A stretch of DNA of 45,809 bases from Marinobacterium nitratireducens (GTDB lineage: Bacteria > Pseudomonadota > Gammaproteobacteria > Pseudomonadales > Balneatricaceae). This document shows positions 18,840 to 27,868 of this stretch, one piece after another; positions within the stretch are counted from its first letter, which is position 1; each line of letters begins with the position of its first letter. The notes beneath the pieces were generated by a model. It did not search any database. It worked only from the letters and a program-made list of their open reading frames with translations, and had not been told where the DNA came from. The stretch spans positions 204,104-249,912 of the forward strand of contig NZ_BMLT01000009.1 of assembly GCF_014645375.1 (NCBI RefSeq). Direction: 5' to 3'. Made by a program: the position numbers and the translations under genes.

Positions 18840-19403
18840 ATGCGGATAGCGGTATTTTGCGGCTCGGCCGATGGTCGTGAGGGCAGTGGCTACAAGGACG
18901 CGGCGTTCCGGCTGGGTGTCCTGCTTGCAGAGCGCGGCATCGAGCTGGTTTACGGTGGTGCCCGGGTTGGGCTGATGGGGGCTGTCGCGAGTGGCGCGCT
19001 GAGCGTCGGCGGCCGCGTGGTCGGGGTGCTGCCCCGCGGACTGGCGGAAAGGGAGCTGGCGCATCCTGAGCTGACGGAGTTGCGAATGGTCGAAACCATG
19101 CACCAGCGCAAGGCGGAAATGTGCGATCTTGCCGATGGTTTCATTGCCTTGCCCGGGGGCGTAGGAACCTTCGAGGAGATATTCGAGGTCTGGTGCTGGG
19201 GGCAGCTGGGGTTGCATCGCAAGCCCTTCGGTCTGCTCAATATTGACGGTTATTACGAGAAACTGGTGGCGTTCATCCGGCACAGCAGTGACGAGGGTTT
19301 CGTCCGGCCAGAGTATGTCCGGATGCTGCAGATCGCGGATGATGCCGAGACAATGCTCGATGCCTTCGAGCGCTACCGGGCTCCGGCGGACAAATGGAGC
19401 TGA
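18840..19403 (+). CDS. LOG-family phosphoribohydrolase (TIGR00730)
   Basis: A Rossmann-fold protein of 187 residues with both LOG signatures: VYGGARVGLMGAVASGAL and PGGVGTFEEIFEVW. Members remove ribose 5-phosphate from nucleoside monophosphates (LONELY GUY, cytokinin activation in plants; PpnN-like in bacteria). The start has a perfect AAAGGAGG. It follows the exporter by 39 bases and could be co-transcribed with it. Confidence 0.92.
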   Translation: MRIAVFCGSADGREGSGYKDAAFRLGVLLAERGIELVYGGARVGLMGAVASGALSVGGRVVGVLPRGLAERELAHPELTELRMVETMHQRKAEMCDLADGFIALPGGVGTFEEIFEVWCWGQLGLHRKPFGLLNIDGYYEKLVAFIRHSSDEGFVRPEYVRMLQIADDAETMLDAFERYRAPADKWS

Positions 19404-19491
19404 GCGTCGCTCTGCGGGAGGAGCGGCGTACCCCAACTTAAGGGTACTTCCCCTCCGCGACTGTGTTTGTCGCCTGCAATCGGGAAATAAT

Positions 19492-19563
19492 CGTAGGGTG
19501 CTGGTGAACGGAGTGAACCGCACCGCCGATCGGTGCGGTTCGCAGTCTCACCGGCATCCTACG
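19492..19563. repeat. intergenic inverted repeat
   Basis: CGTAGGGTGCTGGTGA at the left is mirrored by TCACCGGCATCCTACG at the right, with an inner pair GTGAACCGCACCG / CGGTGCGGTTCGC. One long hairpin between two convergent genes; it probably acts as a terminator and resembles a dispersed intergenic repeat. Confidence 0.7.
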
Positions 19564-19591
19564 TAGCTTTCACCGTCCGAAGAGCAGTAAC

Positions 19592-20170
19592 TTACTGGCG
19601 GATACCTTCGACGTTGAGGTCGAGGTAAACCACTTCTGCGGCCGGTCCCAGGTTGTATTCGATACCGAAGTCCTTGAGCTTGAGTTCGGCTGTGCCGTGG
19701 AAGCCGGCACGGTAGCCGCCCCAGGGGTCTTCGCCTTCGCCGATCTGTCTGACCTGGATCTCTACAGGCTTGGTTACGCCGCGCAGGGTCAGATCGCCCG
19801 CCAGTACGCCGGTGCCGTCACCGTTGGTGGTGTAGGCGGTGCTGACGAAAGTCACGCTCGGGTGGTTGGAAACGTCGAGGAAGTCGGCGCTCTTGATGTG
19901 CTTGTCGCGCTCGGCGTGATTGGTATCGATGCTGGCCGGGTCGATTTCGACCTTGACGCTCGAGGCATTCGGATTCTCGGCGTCGTAGCTGAAGGTGCCG
20001 TTGAAGTCTTCGAAGCGACCGGTGACGAAGCTGTAGCCCAGATGGTTGACGCGCAGGTTAATGTTGGCGTGGGCGCCCTTGGTGTCGATAACGTAGTCCG
20101 CGGCGAAGGCGGGGGCGCTGGCAGCGATCATGCCGCCGAGTACGAGGCCTTTGAAGAGCTTGATGTTCAT
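19592..20170 (-). CDS. YceI-family periplasmic lipid-binding protein
   Basis: A secreted protein of 192 residues. A cleavable signal peptide ends at about residue 23 (APAFA/ADY). The mature part is a YceI beta-barrel (HLGYSFVTGRFEDFNG, GDLTLRGVTKPVEI) that binds isoprenoid lipids such as polyprenyl or quinone-like chains in relatives. It overlaps the cytochrome b561 gene by four bases, the usual yceJ-yceI arrangement, which suggests work with a membrane redox partner. Confidence 0.92.
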   Translation of the reverse strand: MNIKLFKGLVLGGMIAASAPAFAADYVIDTKGAHANINLRVNHLGYSFVTGRFEDFNGTFSYDAENPNASSVKVEIDPASIDTNHAERDKHIKSADFLDVSNHPSVTFVSTAYTTNGDGTGVLAGDLTLRGVTKPVEIQVRQIGEGEDPWGGYRAGFHGTAELKLKDFGIEYNLGPAAEVVYLDLNVEGIRQ

Positions 20171-20739
20171 GGAGTCTCCTGTCTGATTCCAATGATACGT
20201 TTGAGGGTTGCGTCTTTGTCGATGAAGTGGTGCTTGAGTGCGGCCAGCGCGTGCAGGCCGGCCAGGGCGAGCAGGGTGGTCGCGCTCCAGTAGTGGACGA
20301 AGCCGGCGATGTCTTCCTGGCCGTCGTACTGCAGCGGTGATGCCGGTACCTGGAACCAGTCGAAGACCTCGATCGGGCGTCCGTCCGCGGTCGAAATCAG
20401 GTAGCCCGACACCAGCGTGAGCAGCATCAGCAGATAGAGCGCCGCATGGCCGGCCTTGGTCGCCAGGCGTACCAGGGAACCGTGTTCCGGGAGCGGTGCG
20501 GGGCTGCGGTCCAGGGCGCGCCAGCCAAGGCGCAGTACCAAGGCGATCAGGACCAGAATGCCGATGCTGCGGTGCAGGTCGGGCATGGTCTGATAGTCCG
20601 GGTCGTAATAGGTCAGATCGACAATGTAGAGGCCCAGTAAATAAAGGCCGACGATGGCAAGTGCCATCAGCCAGTGCAACAGGATCATCACCCAGCCGTA
20701 GCTGTGGGTGTCGTTGGTGAGTCGGGCGGTAATGGCCAT
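20167..20739 (-). CDS. cytochrome b561 (YceJ-like)
   Basis: An inner membrane di-haem cytochrome of 190 residues with four membrane helices. Candidate haem ligands are the histidines in LLHWLMALAIV, MPDLHRSIGIL, GHAALYLLML and GLHALAALKHHF. Family members move electrons to or from quinones; YceJ is linked to superoxide or redox stress. Transcribed first in the pair with the YceI gene and divergent from the LysR gene at 20849. Confidence 0.92.
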   Translation of the reverse strand: MAITARLTNDTHSYGWVMILLHWLMALAIVGLYLLGLYIVDLTYYDPDYQTMPDLHRSIGILVLIALVLRLGWRALDRSPAPLPEHGSLVRLATKAGHAALYLLMLLTLVSGYLISTADGRPIEVFDWFQVPASPLQYDGQEDIAGFVHYWSATTLLALAGLHALAALKHHFIDKDATLKRIIGIRQETP

Positions 20740-20848
20740 GGTCCCTCGGTCGATAGCGCTGGGGCCGGTTTGCTCAAATGTGTCTGCAGAAAACCGAACG
20801 GTACGCGCGAATCTACAGGGATCATAGGAATGCGTCTAATGCATTGAT

Positions 20849-21829
20849 ATGATTACCACTATGCATAAAATGAATTTACGTAAGGTCGATCTCAACCTGC
20901 TGGTGATCCTCGAGGTTCTGCTGGAGGAACGACACGTGACGCGGGCCGCGGAACGCCTGGACATGAGTCAGCCGGCGGTCAGCCGCGCGCTGCAGAGACT
21001 GCGCGAAACCTTTGCCGATCCGCTGCTGGTGAAGTCCATTCACGGGTACGATCTCAGTGCCCGTGCCGAGGAGCTTCTCCCGGCGCTGAAGAGCGTTCTG
21101 CAGGATCTCGGGCAACTGGTCGGACGGCCGGTGTTCGACCCGGCGAGTTCCACCGCCCAGGTGCGCGTCGCCTGTCTCGATCTCGAGGGCGCCCTCTTTC
21201 TGCCACGGCTCCTGGAGGCCATGCGCCGGGACGCGCTGCAGATGCAACTCGACATCCATTCCCAGCCCGGCGATCATTTTATGCTGCTGCAGCAGGGCGA
21301 TGTCGATTTCGTTATCAGCGGTCTGGTGCCGCCGCAGGGCGAGGCGCAGATCAATCGCATTCCGCTGGCGACCACCTGTGTGGTGTGCGTGATGCGCCAC
21401 GACCATCCGCTGGCGACCGCGCCGCTGACGCTCGATGCCTATATTTCGGCGAGTCACGGCTACGTGTCGATGACCGGACGCGGGGTGTCGGTGATGGATC
21501 AGTTGCTGCGTGGCTACGGCCTGCAGCGCCAGGTGGTGGTGCGTACCAACAGTTTTCTGACGGTGCCGGAGTTCTGTGCCCGTACCGATCTGCTGTTCGC
21601 GCTGCCGCAGATCGTTGCCGAGCGCCTGACGCGCGACGGCCAGCTCATTATGAAGGCTTTGCCGTCGGAGCTGGCCGAACGCGAGCTGCGTTTCTACCTG
21701 TACTGGCATCAGCGTCATCACCGTGATCCCATGCATCGCTGGGTGCGCAGGCAACTGGTGGCAGACCCTGAAGAGGCGTTTGACCTCACCGACAACAACC
21801 AATCTAAACGCGACAAGGAGTCCGATTGA
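20849..21829 (+). CDS. LysR-family transcription regulator
   Basis: A regulator of 326 residues: a winged helix-turn-helix at about 12-70 (LVILEVLLEERHVTRAAERL, MSQPAVSRALQRLRE) and an effector-binding domain from about 100 on. ATGs at 20849, 20861 and 20870 are all possible starts. It is followed after one base by a LysE exporter, so it may control that exporter and possibly the divergent cytochrome genes. It is not one of the two LysR proteins of the catabolic island. Confidence 0.88.
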   Translation: MITTMHKMNLRKVDLNLLVILEVLLEERHVTRAAERLDMSQPAVSRALQRLRETFADPLLVKSIHGYDLSARAEELLPALKSVLQDLGQLVGRPVFDPASSTAQVRVACLDLEGALFLPRLLEAMRRDALQMQLDIHSQPGDHFMLLQQGDVDFVISGLVPPQGEAQINRIPLATTCVVCVMRHDHPLATAPLTLDAYISASHGYVSMTGRGVSVMDQLLRGYGLQRQVVVRTNSFLTVPEFCARTDLLFALPQIVAERLTRDGQLIMKALPSELAERELRFYLYWHQRHHRDPMHRWVRRQLVADPEEAFDLTDNNQSKRDKESD

Positions 21830-21830
21830 G

Positions 21831-22442
21831 ATGACCTGGGTCAGCTGGCTTTCACTTTGCGCCATCTGCGGCCTGGGCGCCATATCGCCCGGGCCGAGCC
21901 TGGCGGTGGTGCTGCGCCATACCCTGAACGGAGGGCGCGGCCACGGAATCGTCACCGGGGTCTGTCATGCCGCCGGCGTCGGCCTCTGGGCGCTGGCAAC
22001 GGTCGCCGGGTTGTCGTTGCTGGTCGTGCAAATGCCCCAGCTTTACCTGGTGCTGACCTGGGCCGGTGCGGGTTATCTGGCCTGGCTTGGCGTCAAGGCG
22101 CTGCGTTCGGCGGGCGCGGCGCCGCTGGCCGTGTCCGGGTCCGGCGAGCTGTCGGTGGTCCGGGCCGGTTTCGACGGTTTCATGATCTCGCTGTTCAACC
22201 CCAAACTGGCGGTGTTCTTTCTGGCGCTGTTCTCGCAGTTCGTCACGCCCGGGATGCCGCCCGCCGGTCAGATGCTGATGATCGCCACCGCGGCGGTGAT
22301 CGACGGTCTCTGGTACAGCCTGGTGGCGCTGGTGCTGTCGGGGCCGGCGCTGCTGTCGCGCCTGAACGGCAGGGCCCGGCTGATCGACCGGGTGACGGGT
22401 GTCATACTGCTGCTGTTGGCATTGCGGGTGATTACTTTGTGA
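21831..22442 (+). CDS. LysE-family exporter
   Basis: A six-segment membrane exporter of 203 residues (AISPGPSLAVVLRHTLNGG, SLFNPKLAVFFLALFSQFV). AAGGAG lies at 21815-21820 inside the LysR 3' end, and the start follows the LysR stop by one base, so the two are translationally linked. The pairing of LysR and LysE recalls argP/lysE-type regulation, where the exporter answers to its own substrate. Substrate unknown. Confidence 0.85.
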   Translation: MTWVSWLSLCAICGLGAISPGPSLAVVLRHTLNGGRGHGIVTGVCHAAGVGLWALATVAGLSLLVVQMPQLYLVLTWAGAGYLAWLGVKALRSAGAAPLAVSGSGELSVVRAGFDGFMISLFNPKLAVFFLALFSQFVTPGMPPAGQMLMIATAAVIDGLWYSLVALVLSGPALLSRLNGRARLIDRVTGVILLLLALRVITL

Positions 22443-22491
22443 CCGGAAACGGTCGGCGGCAAAAGAATTTTTCCTTTTAGTTTCAATCCTT

Positions 22492-22519
22492 TTGCATTCC
22501 CTGGCGAGGCTGGTATACT
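22492..22519 (+). promoter_or_regulatory. promoter of ffs
   Basis: TTGCAT and TATACT with 16 bases between them, followed by the GC-rich stretch GCGCGCC, the kind of discriminator found at stable RNA promoters under stringent control. Confidence 0.7.
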
Positions 22520-22561
22520 GCGCGCCTGTCTCGTTCGAGACCGGTCAAGCGACCTCGTTAT

Positions 22562-22674
22562 GGTAGCTCTGCCGGTCCTCCCGCAACGACAAACCGTGAA
22601 CCTGGTCAGGCCCGGAAGGGAGCAGCCACAGCGGTGGACTCGTGTGCCGGGATGTGGCTGGTGGAGCTGCCCCC
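22562..22674 (+). ncRNA. ffs: 4.5S RNA of the signal recognition particle
   Basis: The apical core is plain: CCTGGTCAGGCCCGGAAGG followed by AGCAGCC, and on the other arm GTGTGCCGGGATGTGGCTGG, which align with E. coli 4.5S RNA. Outer arms GGTAGCTC and GAGCTGCC close the rod. It binds Ffh to target inner membrane proteins. Ends are approximate; transcription likely starts some 35 bases upstream and is trimmed. Confidence 0.93.
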
Positions 22675-22840
22675 AATCTTTCAAGCTCCAAGCTCCTGTG
22701 TGCCGGATAACCCTGCCGGTTCCCGTCGTTCCCAGTTCCCAGTACTGTCTGCTGTTCGGTTTGGCGCCAGAGATGCGTCCGGCTTGTTGCTGGCGGTGTT
22801 TTCCAATAGTCTGCCCCGGTCAGTCTCAAGGAGAACAACA

Positions 22841-23365
22841 ATGGCGATTTACCGTTACGCAGAACATACCCCCGAGATTCATGATGATACCTATATCGCC
22901 GAGCAGGCGACGGTGATCGGCAAGGTGCGGCTGAAAGCGGGCGCCAGTATCTGGCCGCAGGCGGTGCTGCGCGGCGACAACGAGCTGATCGAGATCGGTG
23001 AGAACAGCAATGTTCAGGAAGGGACCGTTATGCATACGGATCCCGGTTTCCCGCTGACCGTGGCGGCGAATGTCACCGTCGGTCATCAGGCGATGCTGCA
23101 CGGCTGCACTATCGGCGAAGGCTCCCTGATCGGCATCCAGGCAGTGGTGCTAAACGGTGCGAAAATCGGCCGGAACAGCCTGGTCGGCGCCGGCGCCATC
23201 GTCACCGAAGGCAAGGAGTTTCCGGACAACTCGCTGATTCTGGGAGCGCCTGCGAAGGTCGTGCGTCAGCTCGATGACGACGCCATTGCCAGGCTGCGCG
23301 CCAGTGCCGCGCACTATGTCGAGAACGGCCGCAACCATAAGAAACTGCTGGAGAAAATCGGTTGA
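22841..23365 (+). CDS. gamma-carbonic-anhydrase-like hexapeptide protein
   Basis: A left-handed beta-helix protein of 174 residues. His65, His82 and His87 ([14 protein letters not shown]) sit at the spacing of the three zinc ligands of gamma-carbonic anhydrases, so metal binding is likely; enzymatic activity is unproven in many such YrdA-like proteins. The start at 22841 has AAGGAG upstream; the open frame continues up through ffs but that part is not coding. Confidence 0.92.
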   Translation: MAIYRYAEHTPEIHDDTYIAEQATVIGKVRLKAGASIWPQAVLRGDNELIEIGENSNVQEGTVMHTDPGFPLTVAANVTVGHQAMLHGCTIGEGSLIGIQAVVLNGAKIGRNSLVGAGAIVTEGKEFPDNSLILGAPAKVVRQLDDDAIARLRASAAHYVENGRNHKKLLEKIG

Positions 23366-23605
23366 ATCTTGCGTCATTCCGCTTCGGGGCTTTAGGTCGC
23401 ACAGGCTGCAGCGCGGGCGCTGAACGAGTTGCCAGCGGTGTTGTCCATAGCTTGGTGGAATTACAAGACTTCACGTAATTTCGTTTAATTCTTAATCAAA
23501 CCTGATTTTGCAATCGAATTCAGGTAGCTTCTTTGGGTTACTTGGATGCTGGCGACTGCCGGCACTGATTTCGACTCATCTTCGTTGACGCTGGAGGACA
23601 CAGCG

Positions 23606-23767
23606 ATGGCAGTATTCACGGTCATACTGACAGACGGTACCAGGGGCAAGGTAGAGGCCAATCATGTCAGGCCTGGCGATAAGGTGACGGTTTCTCTGAA
23701 AGACGACAGCGGTGGCCCGCTGGAGCGGGATGGTGAGGTGATGGAGGTGCTGTGCCAGTCGGATTGA
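23606..23767 (+). CDS. small hypothetical protein, 53 residues
   Basis: A small soluble protein beginning MAVFTVILTDGTRGKVEAN with GGAGG 12 bases before the ATG. The pattern of short strands (VRPGDKVTVSLKDD, GEVMEVLCQ) suggests a small SH3-like barrel. A good terminator follows at 23841, so it forms its own short transcript. I do not recognise the family. Confidence 0.6.
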   Translation: MAVFTVILTDGTRGKVEANHVRPGDKVTVSLKDDSGGPLERDGEVMEVLCQSD

Positions 23768-23840
23768 TCTGACAGGCTCCGTCACTTTCGGGACCGGCCG
23801 CCAGAGGATGGCAGGTCGGCAACCGGAACACGAACGATGA

Positions 23841-23866
23841 AACCCGGCCCTGGTGCCGGGTTTTTT
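23841..23866 (+). terminator. rho-independent terminator
   Basis: AACCCGGC / GCCGGGTT with a six-base loop followed by TTTTTT. It ends the small-protein transcript and is about 90 bases from the convergent aroQ end. Confidence 0.85.
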
Positions 23867-23956
23867 GTTCCGCGGGGCGGGGGCGGGACACAAAAAAGCC
23901 CGGAAGCCAGCCCTTTTTTACGCGGCAGGCTTACGGGCCGGGATAGCCGAGGGAAA

Positions 23957-24394
23957 TCAGCTCAGCTGGTGTGTCAGGTAGTCAAGCGCGGCCAGGTAGC
24001 CGCGTGTGCCAAGGCCTGCAATGACGCCGTCGGCGCGTAGCGAGACGTAGGAGTGGTGACGGAAGGATTCGCGCTTGTGCACATTGGAGATGTGTACCTC
24101 GACGACCGGTGCGTCGAACGTGTTGAGGGCATCGAGGATCGCTACCGAGGTATGGGTGTAGGCGGCCGGGTTGATGATGATGCCGGCGGCTTTCTCCCGC
24201 GCCTCGTGGATCTTGTCGACGATGGCGCCCTCATGGTTGCTCTGGAAAAATTCGATGGTGAAGCCGCTCTCGCGGGCGCTTTGTTCCAGCATGGCCTGAA
24301 TATCGGCCAGGGTCTCGCGGCCGTAGACCTCGGGTTGGCGAACGCCCAGCAGGTTGAGGTTGGGGCCGTTCAGTACGTAAATCACTTTGCTCAT
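23957..24394 (-). CDS. aroQ: type II 3-dehydroquinate dehydratase
   Basis: A dehydroquinase of 145 residues converting 3-dehydroquinate to 3-dehydroshikimate. Active-site residues are visible: Arg19 and Tyr24 ([13 protein letters not shown]), the [10 protein letters not shown] loop, and His101 in [14 protein letters not shown] 24394 with AGGA upstream is the family start. It lies downstream of dctPQM on the same strand and close to the quinate dehydrogenase and quiC genes, so it probably serves quinate breakdown rather than aromatic biosynthesis. A separate housekeeping copy is likely elsewhere. Confidence 0.93.
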   Translation of the reverse strand: MSKVIYVLNGPNLNLLGVRQPEVYGRETLADIQAMLEQSARESGFTIEFFQSNHEGAIVDKIHEAREKAAGIIINPAAYTHTSVAILDALNTFDAPVVEVHISNVHKRESFRHHSYVSLRADGVIAGLGTRGYLAALDYLTHQLS

Positions 24395-24466
24395 CGCTTG
24401 ATATTCCTGTCGCTGTCGGGCCCTGATCGGGCCCTGCATCGTCGCTGCTGATCAACTGAAAACCAC

Positions 24467-24503
24467 AGGAGCATACAGCTTCGAGGCGAGTCTGTATGCT
24501 CCT
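24467..24503 (-). terminator. hairpin between dctM and aroQ
   Basis: A perfect 12-base stem (AGGAGCATACAG / CTGTATGCTCCT) with a 13-base loop, followed on the minus strand by GTGGTTTTC. The T-run is weak, so partial termination or mRNA protection after the transporter genes is more likely than a full stop. Confidence 0.65.
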
Positions 24504-24528
24504 CCTGGGGCAGCCCGGGGCCCGTGGG

Positions 24529-25797
24529 CTAGTATCCGAACAGCCTTGGCAGGAAGGTCACCGTCTGCGGAATGAAGGTGATGAGCGCCAGCACCAGCAG
24601 CTCCACCAGGAACAGCGGCATGATGCGCCGGGAGATCGCCCCCATGCCGACGTTGGCGATGGAGTTGGAGACGAACAGGCAGATGCCCATCGGCGGTGTC
24701 ACCAGGCCTATCATCAGGTTGAAGATCACCACGATGCCGAAGTGGGTCGGGTCGATGCCAAGGCTCATCGCGATCGGGTGCAGAATCGGCAACAGTATCA
24801 GCATTGCCGCGATGCCCTCCAGGAACAGGCCGACGACGAGCAGGATGCCGTTGACCAGCAGCAGGAAGGCCCAGGGGTTCGAAATCTGATCCAGCACCAG
24901 CTCGCTGATGGTCTGCGGCACGCGCGAGAACGTCAGCAGCCAGTTGGCGGCGGCAACCACCGCAATGATGATCAGGATGATCGAGGAGTCGCGCATCGCC
25001 CGCACGAAAATCGCCGGCAGCTGACTGACCTTGAGGCTGCGCAGAATGAACATGCCCGCGACCAGGGCGTAACCTGCGGCCAGTGCCGCGGCCTCGGTCG
25101 GCGTGACCACGCCGGTCAGGATGGAGCCGACGATGAACACCGGCATGAACAGCGGTATCCAGGCATCGACAAACGCCTTCCAGCGTTCTTTCGCCGAGAG
25201 TTTGCGCTGCAGCGGGGCATAGTGACCGGCATAGAAGCGTACATAGACCGACAGGCCGACCGCCAGCAGGATGCCCGGCGCGACGCCGGCGAGGAACAAA
25301 GCCGGTACCGAGACACCGCTGGTGATCAGGGCATAGATGATCACCGGTATGCTGGGGGGGATCATGGGGCCGATCACCGACGATGCTGCGGTCAGCGCCG
25401 CGGCGAAATCACGCGGATAGCCATCTTTCTCCATCTCCGGTATGAAGATGCGGCCCAGTGCCGAGGTGTCGGCGACGGCCGAGCCGGAGAGCCCGGCGAA
25501 GATCACCGAGGCCCAGATGTTGACCTGCGCCAGGCCCGCCTTCATGTGGCCCACCAGGGCATTGGCGAACTTGATGATGCGACCGGTGATACCGCTTTCG
25601 TTCATCAGCTCGCCGGCCAGGACGAACAGCGGGATCGCCAGTATCGCAAAGGAGTCCATGCCGGCGAAGATGCGCTGGCTGACCAGACTGATGGAAAAGG
25701 GGGTCTGGCTGAGGTGGCTGACGATCGCCAGCAATATTGCAAACGCAATCGGGCTGCCGATTGCGAGCAGTACGAAGAGAGTCAGAAAGCCGACCAT
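24529..25797 (-). CDS. dctM: TRAP transporter large permease (DctM)
   Basis: The 12-segment large membrane subunit of a TRAP transporter, 422 residues, driving sodium-linked uptake of an organic acid delivered by the DctP protein. Family signatures are SPIAFAILLAIV near the start and GLSGSAVADTSALGRIFIPEM. It starts four bases after the dctQ stop. Neighbouring aroQ and the quinate/shikimate dehydrogenase suggest quinate, shikimate or 3-dehydroshikimate as the solute; this is inference from context. Confidence 0.93.
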   Translation of the reverse strand: MVGFLTLFVLLAIGSPIAFAILLAIVSHLSQTPFSISLVSQRIFAGMDSFAILAIPLFVLAGELMNESGITGRIIKFANALVGHMKAGLAQVNIWASVIFAGLSGSAVADTSALGRIFIPEMEKDGYPRDFAAALTAASSVIGPMIPPSIPVIIYALITSGVSVPALFLAGVAPGILLAVGLSVYVRFYAGHYAPLQRKLSAKERWKAFVDAWIPLFMPVFIVGSILTGVVTPTEAAALAAGYALVAGMFILRSLKVSQLPAIFVRAMRDSSIILIIIAVVAAANWLLTFSRVPQTISELVLDQISNPWAFLLLVNGILLVVGLFLEGIAAMLILLPILHPIAMSLGIDPTHFGIVVIFNLMIGLVTPPMGICLFVSNSIANVGMGAISRRIMPLFLVELLVLALITFIPQTVTFLPRLFGY

Positions 25798-25801
25798 GAC
25801 G

Positions 25802-26284
25802 TTATTCGCTCCGCTGAGGCTGTGTAATGGGCTGACGCTTCAGTCGCTCCAGCAGCTTGATCAGTGCCGCCAGCGCAAGACCTGCGCCACCGATCACCAT
25901 GGCCGCCTGGAAGTACGCCATCGGCAGTCCTGTGCCGGTGGCGACGATACCGCCGCGCTTGATCACGAACAGGTAGCCGGACCAGACCAGAACCAGGCCG
26001 CAGCCCAGGGTGACGACATCGATCAGCACCTCGAAAACCCGCCGAACCGCCGCCGGGACCGCGTCTTCGATGAAGCCGAATTTGATGTGGAGACCTTCGA
26101 GGTAGCAGAGGATGGTGCCGAACATGGCGCCGTATATCATCGCGTACTTGGCGACTTCCTCGCTCCACTGGATCGGAGCGTTCAGGGCGTAACGGCTGAG
26201 GCTGCTGACCAGCACTACCGCGAAGACAATGAACAGGGAGCCGCCTGTCAGCCAGGACAGGGTCGTCTTGTAGATGTGTTTCAT
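25802..26284 (-). CDS. dctQ: TRAP transporter small permease (DctQ)
   Basis: A four-segment membrane protein of 160 residues, the small permease partner of DctM. The DctQ core is recognisable in SSLSRYALNAPIQWSEEVAKYAMIY. It lies between dctP and dctM in the standard P-Q-M order. Confidence 0.92.
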   Translation of the reverse strand: MKHIYKTTLSWLTGGSLFIVFAVVLVSSLSRYALNAPIQWSEEVAKYAMIYGAMFGTILCYLEGLHIKFGFIEDAVPAAVRRVFEVLIDVVTLGCGLVLVWSGYLFVIKRGGIVATGTGLPMAYFQAAMVIGGAGLALAALIKLLERLKRQPITQPQRSE

Positions 26285-26366
26285 GGTTGTGATCCCGGGT
26301 GGCAGGGTCGCAGCACGCGCCGGGAGAGGGAGACCGTCCCGGCGCGTGCTGAGTGTGGCGGGGGCT

Positions 26367-27380
26367 TTAGTCCGCCGCCGCCGTCTTGACGGCGTCCTGT
26401 GCCTTGTCTATCCAGGTCGCATCCAGCTGACCCTTGAGCCATTCGACAACGGCCGGCTGTGCGGCGGCCTGGAATTTGCCGAGCTGTTCCGGTGTCGGCG
26501 TGGTGACCTCCATGCCGGCTTCGGCCAGTTTCGACAGGCCTTCGGCCGAGTTCACCTGCTGAATGGCACGGCCCACGAGGCCAGCGGTCTTGGCGGCATT
26601 CTCGACCAGGCGCTTGTCTTCGTCGCTGAGGCCCTGATAGAGGTCCTCGTTGATCACCAGGAAGTCGGTGCCGTATACGTGTCCGTCGAGTGTCAGGTAT
26701 TTCTGCATCTCGTAGAACTTGTTGCTATAGATGACGCTGATCGGGTTTTCCTGTCCGTCGACGACGCCGGTCGCCAGCGCAGAGGGGACTTCCGGCCAGG
26801 AGATCGGGGTCGGCTCGCCGCCCAGCGATTTGACCATTTCCACGAACAGAGGCGTGGTCATGACGCGGATCTTCAGGCCTTCCAGGTCCTTGGGTTCGGC
26901 AACCGCGCGCTTGGAATTGGTGAAGTTACGAAAGCCGGTTTCACCGTAGGCCAGGGTGCGCAGCCCGGTTTTTTCCAGGCAGTGCTGGCTCAGGTCCTTG
27001 CCGAAGGGGCCGTCGAGCACTTCCCAGGCAATCGGCGCAGACGGAAACAGGTAAGGAATGTCGAGTACGGCAGCTTCCGGGCACAGCTGGGCGAAGGGGC
27101 CCGACACCATTGCCATGCTCAGGGTGCCATCCTGGGCGGACTGGAGCAGGTCGGTCTCGCCACCAAGCTGACCGGCAGGGTAGACGTTCACGGCAATGCG
27201 ACCGCCGCTCTGACCCTCGACGAGATCCTTGAAGACCTTGGCCGCGGCGCCTTTTTTCGAGGTGGTCCACTCCTGTGGGTCGACGTGTCCTAAAGTAAGT
27301 TCGATATCGGCGGCCTGCGCCTGCAGGCAGAGTGCGGTGGTGGCGAGCGCCAGGGCGATTTTTGTTGTCGGTCGCATCAT
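26367..27380 (-). CDS. dctP: TRAP transporter solute-binding protein (DctP)
   Basis: A periplasmic binding protein of 337 residues with a signal peptide (ALATTALCLQAQA/AD). It has the DctP fold with GGRIAVNVYPAGQLGGETDLL, and with the conserved arginine in LKIRVMTTPLFVEM, which normally holds the carboxylate of the solute. GGAG lies eight bases before ATG 27380; the next codon is also ATG. It is the first gene of dctPQM-aroQ and is divergent from the quinate/shikimate dehydrogenase gene. Confidence 0.93.
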   Translation of the reverse strand: MMRPTTKIALALATTALCLQAQAADIELTLGHVDPQEWTTSKKGAAAKVFKDLVEGQSGGRIAVNVYPAGQLGGETDLLQSAQDGTLSMAMVSGPFAQLCPEAAVLDIPYLFPSAPIAWEVLDGPFGKDLSQHCLEKTGLRTLAYGETGFRNFTNSKRAVAEPKDLEGLKIRVMTTPLFVEMVKSLGGEPTPISWPEVPSALATGVVDGQENPISVIYSNKFYEMQKYLTLDGHVYGTDFLVINEDLYQGLSDEDKRLVENAAKTAGLVGRAIQQVNSAEGLSKLAEAGMEVTTPTPEQLGKFQAAAQPAVVEWLKGQLDATWIDKAQDAVKTAAAD

Positions 27381-27478
27381 TGTTGTATCTCCATCGGGCG
27401 ACGGGGTCGCGCAGCTGGTTGGTTGTTGTTGGTTCTCAGCTTCGACAGTCGGGTCGATGCTGGGAGATTAGCAATGGT

Positions 27479-27494
27479 ATTGATTAGAGTCAAT
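27479..27494. promoter_or_regulatory. inverted repeat, dctP side
   Basis: ATTGA / TCAAT with six bases between, about 100 bases before the dctP start. Shares its half-site with the longer palindrome at 27869. Confidence 0.4.
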
Positions 27495-27513
27495 CTTATT
27501 GGGTTAAAAGAAA

Positions 27514-27528
27514 AATAACCTATATTTT
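27514..27528 (+). promoter_or_regulatory. motif AATAACCTATATTTT, copy 1
   Basis: Identical over 15 bases to the copy at 27853 and almost identical to 28988. It contains ATAACC, the left half of the PcaQ site known from Sinorhizobium. Confidence 0.45.
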
Positions 27529-27852
27529 TTGTTGCGTGCAAAACAAAGCACCGGCGGCAGCTTGGGCGCTCGCTTCCGGTGCTTTGGCGGTTCAATGCGG
27601 TCGGTGCCTGTCGAGAGCAGTCGCATCAGTCCTGTCTGGTATTACACTCTGTACCAATATTTTCGGTATGGAAAATGAGCTTTTGGTACTTTTATATATC
27701 GGTTTCGATATAAAACTTATGCCCATAGGCGCAGGGCGGTCTGGGTTCCGGGAGATTTCGGATCCCGCTGTGGCGCTGGGTTTCAGTTTAGCAGGCGCTT
27801 TGTCGCCGGATGGAAAAGTGACGAAATCCGGCGATTAGGGGTCTATCTATTA

Positions 27853-27867
27853 AATAACCTATATTTT
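27853..27867 (+). promoter_or_regulatory. motif AATAACCTATATTTT, copy 2
   Basis: Second exact copy, about 170 bases before the quinate/shikimate dehydrogenase start and directly next to the 21-base palindrome. Confidence 0.45.
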
Positions 27868-27868
27868 A

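Noticed and set aside
22634-22840. Upstream extension of the carbonic-anhydrase-like gene
   Set aside because: It would run through the 4.5S RNA; the ATG at 22841 has its own AAGGAG.
24496-25827. Plus-strand frame of 443 codons
   Set aside because: Antisense shadow of dctM, low-complexity Asp/Gln/His/Arg composition.
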